From Bin87 sp034421995 (GTDB lineage Bacteria; Chloroflexota; Dehalococcoidia; Lucifugimonadales; UBA3495), in NCBI GenBank assembly GCA_034421995.1, contig DAOUJY010000156.1:34486-98485 (forward strand): a DNA stretch of 64,000 nucleotides, in the 5' to 3' direction. Under the pieces are notes generated by a model. That model was not told the DNA's origin. It did not search any database and saw only the letters and a list, made by a program, of their open reading frames with translations. The position numbers and the translations under genes were made by a program. Shown piece by piece: positions 8,606 to 17,647 of this stretch; position 1 is the stretch's first letter, and each line of letters begins with the position of its first letter.

Positions 8606-9958
8606 TTAGGAATTCCCGGCGGCTGCCGGCGCCGGCGCGACCGCCGGCGGCGTGGGTTCCGGCGTCGTTGGAATCTGGGGCCGTCGGGCGAACAGGAAGC
8701 ACACTCCGCCGACAAAGTTGAAACCGGACAGCACCAGGAAAGCCAGGGTGTAGGACTCCTGCCAGTCGTACATGTAACCCGCGAATGGACTGGCTCCCAG
8801 CAGCAAAATGTTCATCGGAATGGTGCTTATGCCCAGGATCTTGCCGAAGTTCCCCCGCCCGAAGTACTCGCCGCGGATAGATGTGGTAAGCGGGTTTCGG
8901 CCTCCAAACCCCAGGCCAAAAGTCACGGCGAAGGCGTAGAACATCCACAGGTGGGTGCTGAAAGTCAGCAGAACCACGGCGCCGGCCTGGATGGTGGTGA
9001 AGACGAAGATGCCGATCCGCTTGGGGAAACGGTCGCCCACGTACCCGCCGATCAGCTGGGCCCACATGGCGACGAAAGTATAAACGGTCACCACCCACGC
9101 GGTGTGACCTCCAAAGCCGGCATCGGCCAGGAACAGCCCGAGGTGGGTCATGATGGCCAGGATTATCATGCTGGTGAGGCCGTGGCCCACGGCGATCAAC
9201 CAAAACGCGGCGGTACGGACGGCTTGCTGCGCGGTCAATCCTTGGGGACCGGACGGAGCGCGCTGGCCGCCGCGGGCCCGTGCTGGCGAAGCGGCCTCGT
9301 CCTCCATTTGTAAACCCATGTCTTCCGGTTTGTCGCGGATGACCAGGTACAAGGGAACGGCGGCGGCGAAGACCAGAATGGCGATTACAAACGCGGTCCC
9401 CTGCCATCCAATGGCGCTGCCGATGCCCAAACCGATCAGAGGAACCACGATCAGCGCGCCGCCACGGCTGAACCAGTTCGCCCAACCCATGGCGGACGCC
9501 ATGCGCCGCGAGAACCAGTTGTTGATGGTGGTCATCATGGGCACCCAACTGCCCATGCCCTGCCCCAGCGCCATGACCATGAAGGCAAAGTAGAAGGTGT
9601 ACAGTGGGGAGACCGGCCAGAAGCCCGCGCCGATTTGGGAGAATGCCAGGAAACCGAAGCCCAGGATGATGAACCCGATGAGCACCATCTTGCGGCCGCC
9701 CAGCTTGTCGGTGAGGTAGCCTTCAATAGGGCCCATCAGCCCGCCCTCAACGCGGGTCAGGGTCAGGGCCATCGACAAGGCCCCGCGTTTCCAGCCAAAT
9801 TGCTGCTCCAAAGCCACTGCCCACAGGGTCATGGCGTGGAACATGGGAACGGTGGCCAGGGTCATCACGAAGCCCGTGATGACGACAATGTACCAACCGT
9901 AGTAGATTCTGGGCCGGCGAAAACGCGGCCTGCCGGAACGCTCGGCGTCGGTGCTCAT
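8606..9958 (-). CDS. MFS transporter, OFA/monocarboxylate-like
   Basis: 450 aa with about 12 hydrophobic helices in two halves and a hydrophilic Ala/Arg/Pro-rich central loop (after MGLQMEDE). It begins near the membrane with RIYYGWYIVVITGFVMT, resembling the YGWxVV opening of OFA-family MFS carriers. The first cytoplasmic loop has the MFS motif in variant form (GYLTDKLGGRKM), and the second half has GGYVGDRFPKRIG. I start at ATG 9958 because the upstream 41 residues of open frame look non-coding. The C-terminal tail is Pro/Ala-rich. An organic anion is the likely cargo, but this is inference. Confidence 0.85.
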   Translation of the reverse strand: MSTDAERSGRPRFRRPRIYYGWYIVVITGFVMTLATVPMFHAMTLWAVALEQQFGWKRGALSMALTLTRVEGGLMGPIEGYLTDKLGGRKMVLIGFIILGFGFLAFSQIGAGFWPVSPLYTFYFAFMVMALGQGMGSWVPMMTTINNWFSRRMASAMGWANWFSRGGALIVVPLIGLGIGSAIGWQGTAFVIAILVFAAAVPLYLVIRDKPEDMGLQMEDEAASPARARGGQRAPSGPQGLTAQQAVRTAAFWLIAVGHGLTSMIILAIMTHLGLFLADAGFGGHTAWVVTVYTFVAMWAQLIGGYVGDRFPKRIGIFVFTTIQAGAVVLLTFSTHLWMFYAFAVTFGLGFGGRNPLTTSIRGEYFGRGNFGKILGISTIPMNILLLGASPFAGYMYDWQESYTLAFLVLSGFNFVGGVCFLFARRPQIPTTPEPTPPAVAPAPAAAGNS

Positions 9959-10110
9959 GGCGGGTAAGGAAAGCGGCGCAACGCGACGATTGCCGTTGCG
10001 CAACGCAGCGTATTTTACGCCTTTGGTGAATATGGGCACAAGGCATATAAGTTGATTAGGAATATCAAAAACTCTTATCACCGGTCGCAGATCCCGTCGC
10101 TATGCGGGGA

Positions 10111-10139
10111 CTGACAGTTTCCGCCCCTGGTGCTATAAT
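10111..10139 (+). promoter_or_regulatory. Promoter of the rpsF-ssb-rpsR operon
   Basis: CTGACA (10111-10116) and TATAAT (10134-10139) with a 17-bp spacer; the -10 is extended (TGC immediately before it). It lies 38 bp upstream of the rpsF TTG start. The same TGCTATAAT string occurs before the methylase-MNT gene and the ferredoxin gene. Confidence 0.7.
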
Positions 10140-10176
10140 TCCCCTCGTCTCTGCACCAATTCAGGAGTTTTTGAAC

Positions 10177-10818
10177 TTGCGTCACTACGAACTCGTTACC
10201 ATCCTAAGCCCGATGCTCAATCAGGATGAAGCGTCGGCGGCTTGGGACGAAATCAAGACGTTCATCTCCAACCGGGAAGGCGAGATAACCGCTGAACAGG
10301 CCTGGGGAACTCGCCGGTTGGCCTATCCGATCCGAAAAGGAAACTACAATTTCCTCGAGGGATCCTACTACCTCAGTTCCTTCACGGTGGACAATCCGAT
10401 CAATCGTGAACTGGAAAACTATCTGCGGTTGGATGAACGAGTTCTGCGATCCCTCGTCATCAAATGCGATGGACCACTGGCGGATCGTCCGGCTCCAGGC
10501 CCCCTGACCGCGCCTTCCCGCTATATCCCGCCCGGACGCGGGCGGCGGCCTGACGGTGGCGGACCCATACCGGATGCTCCCGGCTCCTTCGGTGACCGGC
10601 GGTCCGGTCCTCCACCGGCCCAAGCCCCGGCAGCGCCATCTCCAGCCCCCGGCGACGCGCCCCCTGCGCCCGCCCAACCTGTTACTGAACCCGCGCCTGG
10701 GCAGGCTGCAGAGCCAGCGCCTACGGTCGCTGCCGAAGCGCCACCCGACGTACCCGCCGAAGCGCCGCCCCCTGAACCTGTCAGCCAACCTGAACCCGAT
10801 CCCGCGCCCGAAGCGTAA
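10177..10818 (+). CDS. rpsF: 30S ribosomal protein S6 with long Pro/Ala tail
   Basis: 213 aa starting at TTG 10177, 9 nt after AGGAG; the product begins (M)RHYELVTILSPMLNQ, the normal S6 start, so the in-frame ATG at 10102 is rejected. The S6 domain covers about 1-95 (YPIRKGNYNFLEGSYYL, LRLDERVLRSLVIK). It binds 16S rRNA together with S18. The remaining 115 residues are an unusual tail almost entirely of Pro, Ala, Glu and Gly; S6 is normally 95-135 aa. First gene of the classical rpsF-ssb-rpsR operon. Confidence 0.95.
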   Translation: MRHYELVTILSPMLNQDEASAAWDEIKTFISNREGEITAEQAWGTRRLAYPIRKGNYNFLEGSYYLSSFTVDNPINRELENYLRLDERVLRSLVIKCDGPLADRPAPGPLTAPSRYIPPGRGRRPDGGGPIPDAPGSFGDRRSGPPPAQAPAAPSPAPGDAPPAPAQPVTEPAPGQAAEPAPTVAAEAPPDVPAEAPPPEPVSQPEPDPAPEA

Positions 10819-10824
10819 ATTGCC

Positions 10825-11325
10825 GTGAACAAGATCATCATCATCGGTCATCTTGGACGCGACCCGGAGATGCGCTATTCGCCCTCCGGCCAGCCCATGA
10901 CTAGCTTCAGCGTCGCCAGTAGTCGCCGCTATACTACCGCCGCCGGCGAACAGCGCGAGGAAACCGAGTGGTTCAACTGCACCGCCTTCGGGCGTCTCGC
11001 GGACACCTGCAACCAGTATCTTGCTCGCGGCCGGCAGGTCTATGTTGAAGGGCGACTCCGGTCACGCCAGTACGACCGTCGTGATGGCACTCCAGGGTTC
11101 TCGCTTGATGTTAATGTCACTGAGGTTCAATTTTTGGGTCGCCGCGATGACCAGCCCGATGGCGGCTACGGCGGCCAGCAGGACCGCGGCTACGGTAACC
11201 AGCAGGACCGCGGCTACGCTGACCAGCGCGGCGGTTACGACGACCGGCGCACTGGTGGTTACGGCGGCTACGCTCCCGACAATTCACCCGACCCGATGAC
11301 CGATGTTGACGACCTTCCCTTCTAG
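10825..11325 (+). CDS. ssb: Single-stranded DNA-binding protein
   Basis: 166 aa, GTG start 6 nt after the rpsF stop. The OB fold occupies about 1-108 (NKIIIIGHLGRDPEMRY, TEWFNCTAFGRLADTC, ARGRQVYVEGRL). A Gly/Tyr/Gln-rich linker with near repeats of GYGxQQDRGY follows, and the protein ends DVDDLPF, the acidic tip through which SSB recruits replication and repair partners. It coats single-stranded DNA as a tetramer. Its place between rpsF and rpsR is the usual one. Confidence 0.96.
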   Translation: MNKIIIIGHLGRDPEMRYSPSGQPMTSFSVASSRRYTTAAGEQREETEWFNCTAFGRLADTCNQYLARGRQVYVEGRLRSRQYDRRDGTPGFSLDVNVTEVQFLGRRDDQPDGGYGGQQDRGYGNQQDRGYADQRGGYDDRRTGGYGGYAPDNSPDPMTDVDDLPF

Positions 11326-11370
11326 TTCCGCCGCCGGCGGATGCGCCCCATACCGGAGGAATCGCCGCTA

Positions 11371-11865
11371 ATGACTACGCCCGCACCCGTACCATCGACC
11401 CCGCCGGCCGCGCCGGGACCCGGACCTGGCGGGCCTCAGCCCGCGCCCGCCGCGCCGTCGGCCGCTCCTGCCGGCCCGGCCGGTTCCGGCGATGGAGCGC
11501 CGGCCCCACGTCGCCCCTATGGCGGCGGTCCTCAGGGAGGACCGGGCGGCCGACCCGGAGGCCCCGGCGGGCGTCCGCCTGGGCGAGGCGGCCCGAGGGG
11601 TGGCGGTCGGGGCGGCCGACGCTACGGCCCGCGCCGCCGCGTTTGCGCTTTCACCGTGGAAGGGGTCATACCCGACTACAAAGACGTGGACCGGCTGCGA
11701 CGCTATATCTCCGAACAGGGCAAAATTGAACCGACGCGCAAGACCGGCACGTCCGCCAAAAACCAGCGATTGCTGGCAACGGCCATCAAGCGCGCTCGTT
11801 ATCTCGCCCTGTTGCCCTACGCCCCCGAACACAGCATCAACGTCGGTATGCGTTCGGGTCGTTAG
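11371..11865 (+). CDS. rpsR: 30S ribosomal protein S18 with long Gly/Pro-rich N-terminal extension
   Basis: 164 aa starting at ATG 11371, 10 nt after GGAGGA (11355-11360). Residues 1-87 are low-complexity: Pro/Ala first, then Gly/Arg/Pro (GGGPQGGPGGRPGG...). The S18 domain starts near 88 (RRRVCAF) and contains IPDYKDVDRLRRYISEQGKI, TGTSAKNQRLLATAIKRAR and LALLPY, all typical. S18 is normally 70-90 aa, so the extension doubles its size. It binds S6 in the 30S platform. Third gene of the rpsF operon. Confidence 0.95.
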   Translation: MTTPAPVPSTPPAAPGPGPGGPQPAPAAPSAAPAGPAGSGDGAPAPRRPYGGGPQGGPGGRPGGPGGRPPGRGGPRGGGRGGRRYGPRRRVCAFTVEGVIPDYKDVDRLRRYISEQGKIEPTRKTGTSAKNQRLLATAIKRARYLALLPYAPEHSINVGMRSGR

Positions 11866-11892
11866 CCGGACCAATCCCCCGATCCTTTATCA

Positions 11893-13107
11893 ATGTTGAA
11901 TCTCTCGCTGCCCTGGAAACGCAGCGCCCCGGTGGAAGACGAAACGCCTGAACCGGCGGGGCGTCGTCCCGCCCGGCGACGTGGCGGGCGAAGCCGACGC
12001 GTCGGCTCCGGGAGCGGTGAAGCGGTCGCCGCGGCGCGAAGTCGGCGTGGAATGGAATCCCGCCGTCAGCGCATTGCTATCGGTGTGGGAGCGGTGTTGA
12101 TCCTGGCCATCGTCGCCGTGGTGCTGGTTGGCGTCTATCAGCAGTTCATCCACCCGCCTCGCGTGATGGCCGGCGAAGTGCGCGGCGTCCGTTTTACCAT
12201 GGGAGATCTGGTGGAGCGCATCCGCGTCCTCCAGGGGATAAATCGCTACCAGGGGGGGCAGGTTGATTTCAGCCGAATACCCTTCCAGCTGCTGACCGAT
12301 CTGCTCCACGCCGAGATACTGCGACAAGCCGCGCCGGGGCTGGGCATAAACATCACCGACGAGCAGATTGACGAATCAATCCGCTCGCAATTCCGCCCCA
12401 GAGCTGAACCGGGACAGGAAGTGGACGAAACCCAGTTGGACGCTGAATTCGACAATACCTACAAGAACTTCCTGACCCAGGTCAATCTGACCGACGACGC
12501 GTTTCGCCGCATCGTCGAGGAGCGATTGCAACAGACGGAACTTTTTGCGCGAATGCTGGCATCACTGCCTGAAGAGGCTCCGCAAGTCGAGCTGCAAGCC
12601 GTGGTGATGGGGCTGGAATCTCCGGCAGCTCCGGAAGCCGTCCGGGAACGTTTGGCGCTGGGGCAGGATTTTGGAGCGGTGTCTCGCGAACTCTCCGGTT
12701 CGGACGGGTACGTCGGCTGGGTTCCCGAAGGCGCTTTCCCCGAATTTGACCGCTATCTTTTTGGAGAAGTCTGCGAAGCCGACGATGATAGCGCAGATTG
12801 TGTCGAAACGGATTCCGGTCGGCGAAAGCCTCCGCTTTTGGAACCCGGTGACGTTTCACCGCCAATATACGAGGACGAGTCCATTTTCATCATCCAGGCC
12901 ATTGGCGATACCGAAACCCGTGAACTTGAGCCTGCCATGCAGTTCCAGATGGCCAGCGCCTTGGTGGATCAATGGAAAGATGACCAATTGAAACAGGGGT
13001 CGGACGAAGGCTGGATCAAGATCAACTTTGACAGCAACCGTTACGCATGGGTCACTGAACAGGTGCGGTTGACTCGCCCGCGCGTTACGCCCGAACCGCA
13101 GCGATAG
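11893..13107 (+). CDS. Membrane-anchored SurA/PrsA-like peptidyl-prolyl isomerase
   Basis: 404 aa. A cytoplasmic Arg-rich N-terminus (about 1-60, with RRPARRRGGRSRR) is followed by one membrane helix (about 61-84) and a large extracytoplasmic part. That part begins with a SurA_N-like helical region (90-220: LTDLLHAEILRQAAPGLG, ITDEQIDESIRSQF) and then a parvulin-like domain (about 225-330) where AVRERLALGQDFGAVSREL and GYVGWVPEGAF match the Rotamase fold. Probable role: folding or quality control of secreted proteins. The parvulin domain looks divergent, so activity is uncertain. It is 27 bp after rpsR. Confidence 0.8.
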   Translation: MLNLSLPWKRSAPVEDETPEPAGRRPARRRGGRSRRVGSGSGEAVAAARSRRGMESRRQRIAIGVGAVLILAIVAVVLVGVYQQFIHPPRVMAGEVRGVRFTMGDLVERIRVLQGINRYQGGQVDFSRIPFQLLTDLLHAEILRQAAPGLGINITDEQIDESIRSQFRPRAEPGQEVDETQLDAEFDNTYKNFLTQVNLTDDAFRRIVEERLQQTELFARMLASLPEEAPQVELQAVVMGLESPAAPEAVRERLALGQDFGAVSRELSGSDGYVGWVPEGAFPEFDRYLFGEVCEADDDSADCVETDSGRRKPPLLEPGDVSPPIYEDESIFIIQAIGDTETRELEPAMQFQMASALVDQWKDDQLKQGSDEGWIKINFDSNRYAWVTEQVRLTRPRVTPEPQR

Positions 13108-13126
13108 TCCAGTTGCCAGCCGTCAA

Positions 13127-13426
13127 TTATCTGCCAACGAATTGCGCCTGGCCGTCGTCACCATGAACATGGTTGTCCAGGTCAGCACGAATTTCCGGTA
13201 TATCATCGGCCAGCTTTTGCAGAATATCCAACATGATTGCCTGTCCCCTTTGCAGTTCGGCAACATCGCTCTGCAACTCGGCAACCTCAGTTTTCAAGTC
13301 CGCAACGTCTCGGTCCACCTGCACCAACCAATATATCCCGCCGATGGTGGGCCCCACGATGGCTGATACAATGATGACTATGCCGACAAGGATGGCGGTG
13401 GTTTTGTACCAACTTTCCAGCATCAT
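13127..13426 (-). CDS. Small membrane protein with C-terminal coiled coil
   Basis: About 99 aa. One membrane helix (about 10-36: TTAILVGIVIIVSAIVGPTIGG) is followed by a heptad-patterned helix (DRDVADLKTEVAELQSDVAELQ, about 40-61) that should dimerise as a coiled coil, and an acidic/polar tail. GGGAG precedes the tandem ATGs at 13426 and 13423. It lies between two plus-strand genes on the opposite strand, and no function is known to me; the regular heptads argue that the frame is real. Confidence 0.6.
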   Translation of the reverse strand: MMLESWYKTTAILVGIVIIVSAIVGPTIGGIYWLVQVDRDVADLKTEVAELQSDVAELQRGQAIMLDILQKLADDIPEIRADLDNHVHGDDGQAQFVGR

Positions 13427-13513
13427 CAATCTCCCTGCCCGGTTGGTTCCAATGCTACCACACGACGGGTTCAGGCGTTTGGCCTCGTTTGGACAGGGGC
13501 GACGATAACGATC

Positions 13514-14830
13514 ATGAACGGCAACTCAGAAGTGAATATCGGCCTCATGGGCCTCGGCACCGTGGGAGGCGGTGTTGCCGCGGCGCTTGCGGGCAACGCT
13601 GACGCCATTCGCCGCAAAACCGGACGCACCGTGCGGCTCCGCAAAGCCCTGGTGAGAGATACCGCTAAAGTCCGCCACCCGGTTCCCCCTCCCGGCGTCC
13701 TGACGACCAACCCGGAAGAGATTCTCAACGACCCGGAAATCCAGATCGTGGTTGAAATGATGGGCGGAGATTCGCCGGCCGGAAGTTATCTTGAACGCGC
13801 GCTGACGGCCGGCAAACACGTGGTGACGGCCAACAAAGAAGTTATGTCCCGGCGGGGTCCTGCGCTGCAGTGGTTGGCCCAATCCAAGGGCGTGAATCTC
13901 CTTTTTGAGGCGTCTGCCGGCGGTGGCATTCCCATCGTCGGCTGCTTGATGTCACAACTTTTGGCCAACGACATCCACTCAATACGATCCATAATCAACG
14001 GCACCACCAACTACATTCTGACGCGGATGGCCCGCAGCCAGACCCCCTTCGCCGAGGCGTTGACGGAAGCCCAGGCTCGGGGTTATGCGGAGTCCGATCC
14101 GACCAACGATATTGAAGGGATTGACGCTGCCTACAAACTCTCCGTGCTGGGCAGCCTGGCATTCCACCGGCCCATACCGCATCATGTAATCCATACCGAA
14201 GGCATCAGCCGGCTCGCTCCCGAGGATTTCCGCTATGCGGCCGAGTTAGGGTATGCCATCAAATCCCTGGCAATCGCAGTGGCCGAACCGAGGGGTGGCG
14301 TACAGGCCCGGGTCCATCCTGCCTTGGTGCCCGATGACCATTTATTGGCCAAGGTGGACGGTGTGTATAATGCGGTCGAGGTCACCGGCGATTTGTGTGG
14401 GCAGATAATCCTCCATGGGCAGGGCGCGGGCCGGGATGCGACCACCAGCGCCGTCATGGGAGACATCCTGAATATCCTGCGAACCATTGACAACGAGGGC
14501 GGCCCCCCGCCCATGCCCGGCGGCAGCGCCGGCGCCAACGACCCCGAGGGTTCGATACTGCCCATAGACGAACTGTCCAGCGCATATTACCTGCGGCTGA
14601 CTTGCGCCGACCAGGCCGGCGTGCTGGCCCAAATCGCTCGCATCCTGGGGGACGGCAATATCTCTATCGCCACCGTGATCCAAAAGGACACCGACCCAGG
14701 CAGCGGCACCGCCCAACTTGTGATTACCACCTATCCCTCGCGGGAGTCTGACGTACAAACCGCCCTTGCCGCCGTCGCGGAATTGGGAGTGGTGGTGAGC
14801 GTCAACAACCTGATTCGGATTGAGGAGTAA
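13514..14830 (+). CDS. hom: Homoserine dehydrogenase
   Basis: 438 aa, the usual length for the ACT-containing form. It reduces aspartate semialdehyde to homoserine, the branch point to Thr and Met. The NAD(P)-binding G-L-G-T-V-G-G-G is near residues 12-19; TANKEVMS, GGGIPI, NGTTNYILTRM and the signature segment AYKLSVLGSLAF follow in the expected order. A C-terminal ACT domain (from about 354, YYLRLTCADQAGVLAQIARIL) suggests threonine feedback. It is followed by thrC and folE, with a dispersed repeat between hom and thrC. Confidence 0.96.
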   Translation: MNGNSEVNIGLMGLGTVGGGVAAALAGNADAIRRKTGRTVRLRKALVRDTAKVRHPVPPPGVLTTNPEEILNDPEIQIVVEMMGGDSPAGSYLERALTAGKHVVTANKEVMSRRGPALQWLAQSKGVNLLFEASAGGGIPIVGCLMSQLLANDIHSIRSIINGTTNYILTRMARSQTPFAEALTEAQARGYAESDPTNDIEGIDAAYKLSVLGSLAFHRPIPHHVIHTEGISRLAPEDFRYAAELGYAIKSLAIAVAEPRGGVQARVHPALVPDDHLLAKVDGVYNAVEVTGDLCGQIILHGQGAGRDATTSAVMGDILNILRTIDNEGGPPPMPGGSAGANDPEGSILPIDELSSAYYLRLTCADQAGVLAQIARILGDGNISIATVIQKDTDPGSGTAQLVITTYPSRESDVQTALAAVAELGVVVSVNNLIRIEE

Positions 14831-14853
14831 TTGACGTTATCATCACCCGCGCA

Positions 14854-14921
14854 CCGTCATTCCGGCTTTCGCCGGAATCCAGCAGACTTTTCCAGGACTC
14901 CGGCTTTCGCCGGAGTGACGG
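14854..14921. repeat. Double-hairpin CATTCCGGC dispersed repeat (copy 1)
   Basis: Two hairpins, ATTCCGGC-TTTC-GCCGGAAT (14859-14878) and ACTCCGGC-TTTC-GCCGGAGT (14897-14916), within an outer CCGTCA/TGACGG pair. Such CATTCCGGCGAAAGCCGGAATCC elements are common dispersed repeats in many bacteria. This copy lies between hom and thrC and might act as a processing site or attenuator. A near-identical copy is at 35049-35113. Confidence 0.85.
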
Positions 14922-14942
14922 GCTGAGTAGAACAGAAAGCTA

Positions 14943-16006
<1,064 letters not shown>

Positions 16007-16010
<4 letters not shown>

Positions 16011-16603
16011 CCGCTATCACGGCCCCAAAGATGAACCTGGCTGCCCTCGAAGTGGCCGTCGGAACTCTGCTCAAGTACGTTGACGAAGACAGCGGGCGGG
16101 AAGGGCTCTGGCGGACTCCCCAGCGGGTGGCGGAGATGTATGCGGAACTTTTCGCCGGTGTCGGGCGCGACGCGGCCGACGAAATCGACGCGATCTTTTC
16201 CGAGGGGGTGGCACAGGACCCGGTGCTGATCAGCGATCTCCCATTTTATTCCATGTGCGAACACCACCTGCTGCCTTTCTTCGGCCATGCCAGCCTGGTG
16301 TACATACCGGATCGCCACATCGCCGGTATCAGCAAAATCGCCCGCGCGCTGGACATTGCCGCGCGGCGTTTGCAGGTGCAGGAACGCTTGACCGCCCAGC
16401 TGGCCGACGCCGTTCTTCTTCGTGTTCAACCTCTGGCCGTCGCCTGCCGCATTGAGGCCGAACACCTGTGCATGTCCATGCGGGGCGTGCAAAAACCGGG
16501 GCACAAGGTAGTTACCACCGCGATTCGCGGTGAGGCGCTCGGGGAAAACGGGCCCGGGGCGTTGTATTCCGCCAGCGATCTGATCAAGTTATTGGCCAAC
16601 TGA
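16007..16603 (+). CDS. folE: GTP cyclohydrolase I
   Basis: 198 aa, full length for FolE, which converts GTP to 7,8-dihydroneopterin triphosphate, the first step of folate (and queuosine) synthesis. It starts by ATGA overlap with thrC. The zinc-site block YSMCEHHLLPF has Cys84 and His87, and the third ligand Cys155 is in EAEHLCMSMRG. Other signatures: GLWRTPQRVAEMY (33-45) and HIAGISKIARAL. Being coupled to threonine genes has no clear metabolic logic. Confidence 0.96.
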
Positions 16604-16624
16604 CGGACGCTATCGAGGCCGCTC

Positions 16625-17647
16625 ATGTCAGCCACCCATTCCCCTACACCAATCATTTCATTCGACCAGATCCGGCCGCAGTGGCAGGAATTGCTTGGTC
16701 GGTCGGTCGTGAATAGCCTTTACATAACCCCGACGTGGCAGGAGCTGTGGTGGAGTTCCTTCCAGGATGAACGCAGTCTGGCCGGGTTTTATCTCACCGA
16801 CGCCGGCGGCGACCTCACGGCTATCGCTTCCCTTTCCCGCTCCGGAGATCACTATTCCCTGGTAGGCAACAGCGACACTTTTGACTACAACGATTTCATC
16901 GTTGCGCCCGGCGTCGAAGACGCCTTTTACCCGACCTTGCTGGACACAATCAGCGCCGACGGAGCGCACCGGCTCGACCTGCATTCGATCAGCGAGGATT
17001 CCCCGACGTTAGCCATCCTCCCCGAACTGGCCCGGCGGCGCGGCTACACTGTAGCCGTATCCGAAGAGGATGTCGCGCCTCGCCTCATGCTGCCTCCGAC
17101 TTGGGATGACTACCTCTCGGGGCTGACCAAGAAGGACCGGCATGAACTGCGGCGTAAACTTCGCCGCCTGGAAGGACACGAAAATTGGCGTTGGTACTGC
17201 GTGTCGGATCCCGATGAAGCGGCAACCCGGGTTGATACGTTTCTTGATCTGATGCGCCGCAGCGATCCGGCAAAAGCGGAATTTTTGTCCCCGGATCGTG
17301 AGGCTTTTTTCCGGAACGTCATCGCTTCCACCGCCGCCGAGGACATACTGCGGCTGTTTTTCCTGGAAATGGACGACCAAAGCGTCGCTGCGTCCCTCTG
17401 CCTGGATTATGACGGGGTTCGGATGCTGTATAACAGCGGCCACGATCCCGAATATCGTTACTACAGCGTCGGCCTTCTGCTTCATTCCTACTGCCTTCGC
17501 GACGCTCTGGAGCGAGGCTACCGGTATTTCGATTTCCTACGGGGCAACGAACCTTACAAATATCGATTGGGCGGCATCGACCACCATCTCTACAGTATCA
17601 GCCTGGGCAATATCGGCCCGATTGGCAGTCCAAGCGGTACTCCTTGA
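16625..17647 (+). CDS. FemAB/CelD-like GNAT-fold acyltransferase
   Basis: 340 aa, with the overall pattern of the Acetyltransf_6 (CelD/FemAB-like, double GNAT) group: NSLYITPTWQELWWSSF at 30-46, a central LTKKDRHELRRKLRRLE helix, and the C-terminal signature RGYRYFDFLRGNEPYKYRLG. Family members add acyl or aminoacyl groups in cell-envelope or exopolysaccharide assembly; the substrate here is unknown. It follows folE by 21 bp and overlaps the glycosyltransferase by TTGA, which fits a role in envelope glycan or small-thiol conjugate synthesis. No signal peptide. Confidence 0.8.
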   Translation: MSATHSPTPIISFDQIRPQWQELLGRSVVNSLYITPTWQELWWSSFQDERSLAGFYLTDAGGDLTAIASLSRSGDHYSLVGNSDTFDYNDFIVAPGVEDAFYPTLLDTISADGAHRLDLHSISEDSPTLAILPELARRRGYTVAVSEEDVAPRLMLPPTWDDYLSGLTKKDRHELRRKLRRLEGHENWRWYCVSDPDEAATRVDTFLDLMRRSDPAKAEFLSPDREAFFRNVIASTAAEDILRLFFLEMDDQSVAASLCLDYDGVRMLYNSGHDPEYRYYSVGLLLHSYCLRDALERGYRYFDFLRGNEPYKYRLGGIDHHLYSISLGNIGPIGSPSGTP

